From Simmondsia chinensis (Eukaryota; Streptophyta; Magnoliopsida; Caryophyllales; Simmondsiaceae): a stretch of DNA of 64,000 nucleotides. The position numbers were made by a program, and so were the translations under genes. A model generated the notes under the pieces. The model saw nothing but the letters and a program-made list of their open reading frames with translations. It was not told the DNA's origin and searched no databases. The stretch is from positions 31,612,186-31,676,185 of the forward strand of contig JAGTTD010000002.1 of NCBI GenBank assembly GCA_018398585.1, read 5' to 3'. Shown here piece after piece: positions 56,815 to 64,000 of this stretch (positions are counted from its first letter, which is position 1; each line of letters begins with the position of its first letter).

Positions 56815-59479
56815 CTGTGAACAATAAAACAACATGATATCAGAGCACTAATGACATGAAACATACTAGGGTGGAATGGAAGAACAGCATTGAAACCACT
56901 CATACGCGGTGTATGATTGGTTTAAAACCATTATTGACTTGAAACAACCAACTAACCGTGATAATACACCAATAACACCTAATATAGACGGTGTATGTGT
57001 AAAGATACAAAGCTAAAAAACTGAGACACACCTACCCAAATGATTTTACAAAATTTAAACCCATCATACCCTGTGTATGATTAATCATGCACCACTAACT
57101 ATGTGACTTAACACACACCAACATAGCGTGGTATTACATGTCAGCTACAGCATGGTATTACACACCAACACAGCGTGGTATTACACCACTTTAAGAAATA
57201 ATACATGGTGTATGATTTGCGTTACAACCATAAACAAGTTCATCACACCCCTTTTAAAGCTATCATACACGGTGTATGGTTAAGCATACCCCATTCTATA
57301 CATGAAAGACACCAAAACGAGCTCATCATACACCATTCAAAGCTATCATACACGGTGTATGGTTAAACATACCCCATTCTATACTTGAAAGACACCAAAA
57401 CAAGTTCATCATACACCTTTTAAAGCTATGATACACGGTGTATGGTTAAACATAACCCATTCTATACTTGAAAGACACCAAAACAAGTTCATCACATACC
57501 TTTTAAAGCTATCATACATGGTGTATGGTTAAGCATAGCCCATTCTATACATGAAAGACACCAAAACGAGTTCATCATACACCATTCAAAGCTATCATAC
57601 ACGGTGTATGGTTAAACATACCCCATTCTATACTTGAAAGACACCAAAACAAGTTCATCATACACCTTTTAAAGCTATCATACACGGTGTATGGTTAAAC
57701 ATACCCCATTCTATACTTGAAAGATACCAAAACAAGTTCATCACATACCTTTTAAAGCTATCATACACGGTGTATGGTTAAGTATACCCCATTCTATACA
57801 TGAAAGACACCAAAGCAGGTTCATTTTAAAACTTTAAAAGCTATCATACACAGTGCATGGTTAAGCACATCCCATTCTATACATGAAAGACACCAAAACG
57901 AGTTCATCATACACCGTTTAAAGCTATCATACACGGTGTATGGTTAAAAATACCCAATTCTATACTTGAAAGACACCAAAACATGTTCATCACACACCTT
58001 TTAAAGCTATCATATACGGTGTATCGTTAAGCATACCCCATTCTATACATGAAAGACACCAAAACAAGTTCATTTTAAAACGTTAAAAGCTATCATACAC
58101 GGTGTATGGTTAAACATAACCCATTCTATACTTCAAAGACATCAAAACAAGTTCATCATACACCTTTTAAAGCTATCATACACGGTGTATGGTTGATCTT
58201 ACACCACTATTGACTTGAAAGACTCTAAAACATGTTGATTTACACCCATAAAACCTATCATACATGGTGTATGATTGATCATACACCACTACTTGCTTAA
58301 AACACACTAAAGCAAGTTGTTTTCACACCATGTAGACCAATCATACACGGTGTATGATTGATTATACACCACCAATTGCTTGAAACATACCTAAACAAGT
58401 TGATTTCACACCATTAAAACCTATCATACACAGTGTATGATTGATCATACACCACTAATTACTTAAAATACACTAAAATAAGTTGGTTTTACAGCATTTA
58501 GACCAATCATACACGGTGTATGATTGATCGTATACCACTAATTACTTGAAACACACCTAAACAAGTTGATTTCACACAATTAAAACCTATCATACACGTA
58601 TGATTGATCATACACCACTAATTACTTAAAACACACTAACATAAGTTGATTTCACACCATTAAAACCAATCATACACAGTATATGATTGATCTTACACCA
58701 CTATTGACTTGAAAGACAGTAAAAGAAGTTCATTTCACACCATTAAAACCTATCATACAAGGTATATTATTGATCATACACCACTAATTACTTGAAACAA
58801 ACCTAAACAAGTTGATTTCACACCATTAAAACCTATCATACACGGTGTATAATTGATCATACTCCATTAATTACTTGAAACACACCTAAACAAGTTGATT
58901 TCACACCATTAAAACCTATCGTACACGGTGTATGATTGATCCTACACCACTAATTACTTGAAACACACCTAAACAAGTTGATTTCACACCATTAAAACCA
59001 ATCATACACAGTGTATGATTGAGCATATACAACTAATTACTTGAAACATACCTAAACAAGTTGATTTCACACCATTAAAACCTATCATACATAGTGTATG
59101 ATTGATCCTACACCACTAATTACTTGAAACACACCTGAACAAGTTGATTTCACACCATTAAAACCAATCATACCCGGTGTGTGATTGATCCTACACCACT
59201 AATTATTTGAAACACACCTGAACAAGTTGATTTCACACCATTAAAACCAATCATACCCGGTGTATGATTAATCATACACCATTAACGACTTGAAAAACAC
59301 CAACACAACATGAAAATACTCCATTTAAACCAATCATACACCATTAATGCGTTGAAACACACCAAAAGAAAATTATAATACACCACTTACACTAATTATA
59401 TACCATAAATGACTTGTAACACACCAATCTCATATGATAGAGATCCATTAACGACAGTGTCAACAAATGATCATTTTAC
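56815..59479 (-). other. Inferred 5'-UTR intron of the transposase gene (2.67 kb)
   Basis: On the minus strand the donor is ATTGAAG|GTAAAATG at 59480/59479 and the acceptor TTATTGTTCACAG ends at 56815, followed by TAATGG with the start codon. It mirrors the protease 5' intron at the other end, including the GAAG|GT donor context. Array A5 fills it. Confidence 0.6.
56870..59450 (-). repeat. Palindromic tandem array A5, inverted relative to A1
   Basis: About 33 units. Two sub-families form separate blocks: 57230-58190, with 'GGTTAAACATACCCCATTCT' and 'CTTGAAAGACACCAAAAC'; and 58190-59450, with 'TGATTGATCATACACCACTA', 'ATTACTTGAAACACACCTAA' and 'CAAGTTGATTTCACACCATT', which is the exact reverse sense of A1. 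Sub-families lie in runs, as expected from local unequal exchange. Confidence 0.95.
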
Positions 59480-59734
59480 CTTCAATGTCTGATCTGAAAA
59501 TCGTAAAATGTGTGTAACGACTCAACCTTGAACCTACCGCAATGCCACAATGCTTCAACCACGATCTTACCAGGCCTTCTTCTTCTTCTTCCGAGGGCCC
59601 AAAGTAGCAGAACGACGCACGCAGGACGAAAAAAAATGGAGCATAGGGAATTTAGAATGAGAGAAAAAGAACAAAGAAGGGAGAATGAGAGGTAAGCTGA
59701 GTAAAACGGGCGGGAAGTGAGAAGGGAGGGAGAG
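59480..59734 (-). other. Inferred first exon / leader of the transposase gene
   Basis: Lies between the right inverted repeat and the inferred 5' intron. A short plus-strand frame (59510-59695) is low in complexity and not believed. The leader is purine-rich on the plus strand at 59640-59740. Confidence 0.4.
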
Positions 59735-59994
59735 AATGAGAAGCAAATTACATGGCATAAAGTAAAAATATATCCTTTTGCGTTAAATGAGGAGAGAGAA
59801 AATGGAGGGGGGAGGGGGTAAAGTACATGATTTACTGCGGTTGCATTAAATGAGGAGAGAGAATGGGAGAGAGAGAGTGGACGGGTGGGGGTGAAGTGGG
59901 AGGAGCAATTTTGTCTAAAAGGGTCTATTTTGGGTTAAGGGGGTCTAAAAAAAATTAAAGGAGGGGGGGGGGGGTCTAATCCGTATGATTTTCC
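59735..59994 (-). repeat. Right terminal inverted repeat of the MULE
   Basis: Complement of 42606-42870. It ends GATTTTCC at 59994, and the 9-bp target copy follows. By analogy with MuDR it would hold the transposase gene promoter. A G12 run at 59963-59974 is an expansion absent on the left. Confidence 0.85.
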
Positions 59995-60003
59995 ATTTAT
60001 AAA

Positions 60004-60264
60004 TGAGTTAATCATAATCACAAACAAATCTCATTTAGATTATGTAACTAAATCATATCAAATATTCCCAAATCTAATCTAAATCAAATCAAATCAATAT
60101 TAATTTTAAGTGTTTCATGAAGGTAATAAAGCTGTGTATAGGATAATAGCATTAGGCTATTCCCCACAAAACCAACATAATGGTATTTACATGCAATTTC
60201 ACTAATTTTTGTATCATCATTCTCTAGGTCCTACTAACTTTATTTAATAGTTTTAGCATTTTCG
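60004..60264 (-). other. Upstream half of the promoter region hit by the MULE; no gene seen
   Basis: AT-rich DNA after the right target copy. If the left flank (42236-42596) is the leader of a minus-strand LTR, this is its U3 side. No repeat partner for it was recognised in this window. It ends at the next LTR (60265). Confidence 0.35.
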
Positions 60265-60990
60265 TGTCACGAACCTAGCTGTGACATAACCTAGCACAAC
60301 AGCCAAGATAGCGTATCCGAGCCAAAACGGTGTCTAGGGTCGTAGTCAGGGTCCAAGCTAGGGTTCGCAGCGTCATAGGCACGATCGGGTGTCAAGACCG
60401 CAGAGGTTCACAGCTGGGACCTTGTCCAATTCGCAACCGGGCCTTGTCAAGACTCCACCCATGAGCCGTGTCAGCTCAAGCAGTGCCGCACCTGTCAGCC
60501 GGTACTCCCGGTACCCAGTAGCTGCCCAAGAGCGAGCCAGCTTGCCTTGGAACTCTAGAAGCTTCTCCAACCGTTTTTCCCGCTTGTCCTTTGAATTCAA
60601 ACCACTTTCCCTCCTTTTACTTAGTTAGTTATTTTCTGCCAATATTTGAATAATTCCCTTTTCCCACCAATATTTGAATTGGTAGTTATTTCCCTCCTAA
60701 ATGGTTGTTCTAGAATATTCTAGAATAGTTCCCTAGCTTCCTCTATAAATAGAAGGCATTAGCTATTGTAATAATCATCTATCAGTACAATTAAATGAAA
60801 TGAATGAATTCAAGTTATGAATTCTTCTTCTCACCTCAAGTGTTCTTTCTCTTTCTCTTCTCATCTCAAAACCCTAATTCTACTATTCGTCTAAACTCTA
60901 TCTCTAATGTCCCGGCTTTCTCACCTAACTCTCAAATTCTTTTTTCAAACCCTAACCGATGATCAAGTCAAGAATCTTAGGAACGTGACA
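60265..60990 (+). repeat. 5' LTR (726 bp) of the RRM-carrying retrotransposon
   Basis: Ends TGTCACGAACC...GGAACGTGACA form an 11-bp inverted pair with two mismatches. TATAAATA at 60744-60751 is the likely TATA box. The target 5-mer on the left is TTTCG; its partner is outside the window. A short plus-strand frame at 60389-60628 lies in U3 and is present in both LTRs; it is not believed to be a gene. Confidence 0.9.
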
Positions 60991-62128
60991 AGTAGTATCA
61001 GAGCTATCTTGCGATCAAGGATCGGGCAAAACAGAAGTAAGCTTGCTGCAGCAGTAGCAGTCCGCAACTGAGCTGCAGCAACTTAGCTTTCTTGTGATTG
61101 AATTTTAAAAAAAAGTTTATTTTCCGCTGCAAATTTAGAATCGTCAGGCATTATCGATGGTTTGAGACAGATCATCGAGCTAGAGATTGCAACCAGGTAC
61201 TGCGCAGACAAGCTCCAGCGTTCTAGCAGTACGAATTCAGCAGTTGTAGCCAGCATTAGTTCAAATAATTGATCCATGATACTGTGCATAAGATTCAGAT
61301 CTGATTGAGTGTTGCGTTAGAAATTACTGAGAAAATAATGATCAAGAAATCGTGCGAAATTGATCAGATTTTGCTGCGGAAATATCAGGCAATTGTTTTC
61401 AGTTGCTTTGGAACACGATTTCAGATTGTTCTAGAACTTGACTATGCGATTGCAGTTTAATTAAGCAAGATCTGGATTTTTGTTGCTACTTTGTCCATGC
61501 TGAATTGATCAAGGAGTTGCTATGTATTGCTGAATAGATCAAACCTGATCTGATTCTGATATGAATTCAGACCAGTTAAATAAGTTGGCAAGCAGCAGCG
61601 CAATGCGAAGGAGAGCAACGATCAGGGAAAGTAACAATTCTTATTGAGTAAGTTGTGGTGTTAGTGATACTGCAGGGCACTCGTGCAGATGATCCAGATT
61701 GTAGCTAGGGCTTGCGGTTATTGGAAGAAATATTGCTGAGACTTGATCTAGTTCAGAATTGATCGAATTAGTTGCTGAAATTTATCAGATTCCAGCACTA
61801 AATGTCCTTCATCAGGCAGGCTGTTAATGAGATCTGCTGTCCGACTGCAATTGATTCAAATTCCAGAGCTACGGTTCATGTTGAGAAGCTAGCTGTTCTG
61901 GTGGTGAGGTTGCTGCATTAGTGTCCTCATTGGCTGGCCTTATGACTTAGATCTCTGAACTTGCATTCAAGGGTGCTGAACTCATAGAATCGAATCTGAG
62001 CTATAGTTCATAGCTTTAGATCGTGCTCAAAATTGTCCCGATAGCTGCGAATTGAGGAAACAACAAAACAAGTTGTTGAAATTGATTATCAAGCTGAATT
62101 TTGTTAGTACTGCAGAACCAGTGTGCAA
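60991..62128 (+). other. Leader of the RRM-carrying retrotransposon
   Basis: No open frame of note. 'GATCAGATTTTGCTG'- and 'TGCTGAAT'-like phrases recur irregularly. It begins with the primer-binding site at 60993-61004. Length of about 1.1 kb is long for a leader of an element this size. Confidence 0.5.
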
Positions 62129-62584
62129 ATGGATACTCGAGCTCGTCAAGTCTCCACCAATGCTACCTTATTGGTGAAAATTGAGAATGTCATCTATCCT
62201 ATCACCAAGAATATCCTCAATCAAGTCTTCTCTTCCTACAGTATCATTGAGGAAATTAAAATCAACTCCACATCTTCTTTAGAGGTTGAAGCACAAGTGA
62301 CATACACTTCAAGAGAAGATGCGGAAAGAGCACTTAAATGGCTACATAGAAGAAACATCTACTACGAATGTTGTGTGGTGAACATCCTAGTCTCACTTGA
62401 AGATTACCGTGGCCTTGAAACAAATGAGGATAAGGAAGGACTTGAGAAATGGTTGGAGGAGACCTCCGGTTCTCAAGTTCAACAGAGAATCGACTCAATA
62501 GAGAGACGATTGGAGAGATTGGAGATGATCTCGAAGAATAAGATTAAGATCAAGAATAATCTGGAGTCTTCGATGGATTCCTAG
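62129..62584 (+). CDS. PTB-like RNA-recognition motif with coiled-coil tail, in a retrotransposon
   Basis: Open for 152 codons from the second ATG (MDTRARQ); an in-frame ATG two codons earlier is also possible. Residues ~12-95 fit a polypyrimidine-tract-binding type RRM. 'LLVKIENVIYPITKNILNQV' holds the RNP2 strand and the helix-1 'YPIT..IL.QVFSSY' typical of PTB RRM2. 'AQVTYTSREDAERALKWL' is the RNP1 strand and helix 2, with the aromatic RNP1 residues weakened, as in PTB. 'RRNIYYECCVVNILVSLEDY' matches the PTB 'NIY..CC.L.I..S' end. Residues 105-150 are a charged coiled coil ('RIDSIERRLERLEMISKNKI'). It occupies the gag position. No stop inside, unlike other frames of the window. RNA binding is inferred from the domain. 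Confidence 0.75.
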   Translation: MDTRARQVSTNATLLVKIENVIYPITKNILNQVFSSYSIIEEIKINSTSSLEVEAQVTYTSREDAERALKWLHRRNIYYECCVVNILVSLEDYRGLETNEDKEGLEKWLEETSGSQVQQRIDSIERRLERLEMISKNKIKIKNNLESSMDS

Positions 62585-63646
62585 GCTTGGATCACCGAGG
62601 GTCTAAGATCCATGTTGGAGTTGCTGAATGAAACGATGAGGAGATTTGTAATCAATTAGGGTGAGCACATTGGTATTGGGCAACAATCAATGCAGCTGTG
62701 CCCAGTGGGACAGCCTGAATCAGGTCCGGGCGCTGCAAATACATTGCTGGAACCTACAAAGCACCTGGACCACTAGCAACTTAACACTGACCAGCCTCAT
62801 GTTGGCAGGCCACGATCAGGCACAACCATGCCTTCAGCCGAGGAAGAGCATGACAACGCTAGGAACGAGATCCGAGCCACCCATAAAGAGTTGCTGGCTA
62901 CGGGGCCCGAGATGACAAGGAAACTCAAGTCAAGAAGTGGCAACCGGAGGGAATCAAGACAACACCCTTCTTGACAAGGCCAAGATGAATGTCAAGAGTT
63001 TGTGTGAACAAGGGTTGGAAGTTGTCCTCCTCTATCTGGAACCTAAGAACAACTTTGACATTGTCAAAACAATGGAGGAAGAGAAATGCAAAGAGAATAT
63101 TGATGTTGACATCCATGCCCACTTGGCTGTGAAGGCGATGTTGACAGTGCTTCGAGAGAATGACAACCCTCAACAAGGTCTGCCCATTGCCGTGACTGGT
63201 GACCCGAACCTTAGCTATGTGCTGTTTACTCAAGACCAATAGAAGCAGCAAGCAATGCAGCACGAGTAGAGTAAAGGTCAAGACAACCACGCCTGGATTA
63301 GAAGTGCACGAAGAGCTTTCAGAGAGGAAGCGCAAGCATGGGTGCACTTCCCTCGTACGGGGATTGGCGCACTCAAGAAGAAGACACAAGCAAGGGAGCA
63401 CTTCGCTTGGACCTGGTTTGGCACAAGATGTGCCACTTGTATGAACCTACCTAGCTTGCACTTGATTGTAAGGGAAGGGATCGGGTAGGGAATGAATAAT
63501 ATAGAACTACTTAGTAGTAGAAATAATGTAATGGATCTAAGTACTTAGTTATGATACAAGTAGAATATGTACTAGGAAAGTATACGTGTAATAGTTAGAA
63601 GCTAATAACGTCCTTGAGGACAAGGACAAATTGAAGGGGAAGGGAA
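62585..63646 (+). other. Rest of the retrotransposon interior, with two short frames of unknown identity
   Basis: After the RRM frame the same reading frame continues past TAG (62582) with 'AWITEGLRSMLELLNETMRR', which looks like a former C-terminal extension. Frame 62937-63242 (101 codons: 'MNVKSLCEQGLEVVLLYLEP', 'VDIHAHLAVKAMLTVLREND') is open and of normal composition, but I do not recognise it. It could be captured sequence. The final 200 bp lead to the polypurine tract. Confidence 0.45.
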
Positions 63647-64000
63647 TGTCACGAACCTAGTTGTGACATAACCTAGCGCACTAGCCAAGATAGCATATCC
63701 CAGCCAAAACGATGTCTAGGGTCATAGTCAGGGTCTGTGCTAGGGTTCGCAGCGTCATGGGTACGATTGAGTGTCAAGACCGCAGAGGTTCACAGCCAGG
63801 ACCTTGTCCAATTCGCAACAGGGCCTTGTCAAGACTCCACCCATGAGCCGTGTCAAGCTCAAGCAGCGCCGCACCTGTCAGCCAGTACTCCCGGTACTCG
63901 GTAGCTACCCAAGAGCGCGCCAGCTTGCCTTGGAACTCTAGAAGCTTCTACAACCATTTTTCCCGCTTGTTCTTTGAATTCAAACCACTTTCCTGCCTTT
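63647..64000 (+). repeat. 3' LTR of the RRM-carrying retrotransposon, cut by the window end
   Basis: TGTCACGAACC follows the polypurine tract directly. It aligns with the first 354 bp of the 5' LTR with one single-base length change and about 27 substitutions, many of them C/T or G/A. Confidence 0.9.

Larger units (their letters stand above)
42606..59994. mobile_element. 17.4-kb Mutator-like element carrying ULP1-type protease and MURA-like transposase genes
   Basis: ATTTATAAA stands at 42597-42605 and again at 59995-60003: a perfect 9-bp target duplication, the size made by Mutator-type transposases. The left end GGGAAATCGTACGGATTAG pairs with the right end, whose complement is GGAAAATCATACGGATTAG. 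Inside are a plus-strand protease gene starting near the left end and a minus-strand transposase gene starting near the right end, convergent as in maize MuDR. About 8.3 kb of the 17.4 kb is one palindromic tandem repeat. ULP-bearing MULEs are known in plants (the Kaonashi/KI group, CUMULE in melon); membership here is inferred from the gene content. Both genes have stops and frameshifts, so this copy is probably no longer autonomous. Confidence 0.9.
60265..64000 (+). mobile_element. Short LTR retrotransposon with a captured RNA-recognition motif (right end beyond window)
   Basis: 5' LTR 60265-60990, primer-binding site 60993-61004 (TAGTATCAGAGC, one change from the tRNA-Met site), interior about 2.65 kb, polypurine tract 63633-63646 (GAAGGGGAAGGGAA), 3' LTR from 63647. 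'CTTGAGGACAAGGACAAATT' just before the polypurine tract is a gypsy-chromovirus-like ending. The interior has no protease, reverse transcriptase or integrase motif, so the element must rely on others. The 3' LTR differs from the 5' LTR at roughly 28 of 354 compared positions by my count, so the insertion is not recent. Confidence 0.85.

Noticed and set aside
60389..60628. Frame of about 79 codons in the 5' LTR
   Set aside because: It falls in U3, is upstream of the TATA box, and has no recognisable domain; the opposite strand is also open.
62925..63401. Minus-strand frame of 158 codons
   Set aside because: It is Leu/Cys-rich, opposite to a plus-strand frame of better composition, and in antisense to the element.
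1..64000. tRNA, rRNA or other RNA genes
   Set aside because: No cloverleaf or ribosomal sequence was recognised; the tRNA-like words are primer-binding sites of retrotransposons.

Overview
The window reads as plant nuclear DNA, most likely from a eudicot with a large, repeat-rich genome. I see no bacterial or organellar gene organisation and no ordinary host gene. Almost everything recognisable is a transposable element: Ty3/gypsy, Ty1/copia, L1-type and RTE-type LINEs, a Tourist-like MITE, a small element with long inverted ends, and one very large Mutator-like element (MULE). The species cannot be named from the sequence. The evidence is plant-type primer-binding sites (TGGTATCAGAGC; TGGCACCGTTGCC), TG...CA long terminal repeats with 5-bp target duplications, plant LINE ORFs (a DUF4283-like ORF1 and a zf-RVT plus RNase H tail), and plant-style splice sites in the MULE genes.

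Left part (1-8997): the 3' tail and LTR of a gypsy element; a minus-strand copia solo LTR with a degenerate target duplication; and the 3' half of an L1 LINE, cut once by a 564-bp Tourist-like MITE (TTA duplication) and once by a 1.5-kb solo LTR. AT-rich sequence follows. Next (8998-17400) is a minus-strand gypsy LTR split by an Athila-like element (9163-16492; ATGAG on both sides) that keeps gag and protease but has lost reverse transcriptase and integrase. Its own 5' LTR carries an RTE 3' tail and a 644-bp element with about 100-bp inverted ends. A nearly complete but decayed L1 LINE lies on the minus strand at 17868-23460.

Middle part (23.8-42.6 kb): more pieces of the same minus-strand gypsy LTR family with AGTCATTT-type tandem repeats; a decayed copia element whose leader holds eight units, each with two short palindromes; two solo LTRs inside a gypsy leader/gag remnant; and an RTE LINE in an LTR with a perfect 11-bp target duplication.

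Right part (42606-59994) is the outstanding feature: a 17.4-kb MULE with matching terminal inverted repeats and a perfect 9-bp target duplication (ATTTATAAA). Two genes are inferred to read inward from its two ends, the layout known from maize MuDR. One is a DUF1985/ULP1-type cysteine protease gene (+, 47.2-50.8 kb) and the other a MURA-like transposase gene (-, 56.8-53.8 kb). Both are now broken by stops and frameshifts. Nearly half of the element is a palindromic repeat of about 80 bp. It fills what look like the 5'-UTR introns of both genes (4.07 and 2.67 kb) and further introns, always in sense orientation to the surrounding gene. Between the two genes lie two nested inverted repeats and a scrambled partial copy of the protease gene.

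Right edge (60265-64000): an LTR retrotransposon with similar LTRs (the second cut by the window end) and a short interior. Its clearest reading frame encodes an RNA-recognition motif like that of polypyrimidine-tract-binding (PTB) proteins plus a coiled-coil tail. It appears to be a non-autonomous element that has captured a host RNA-binding domain.
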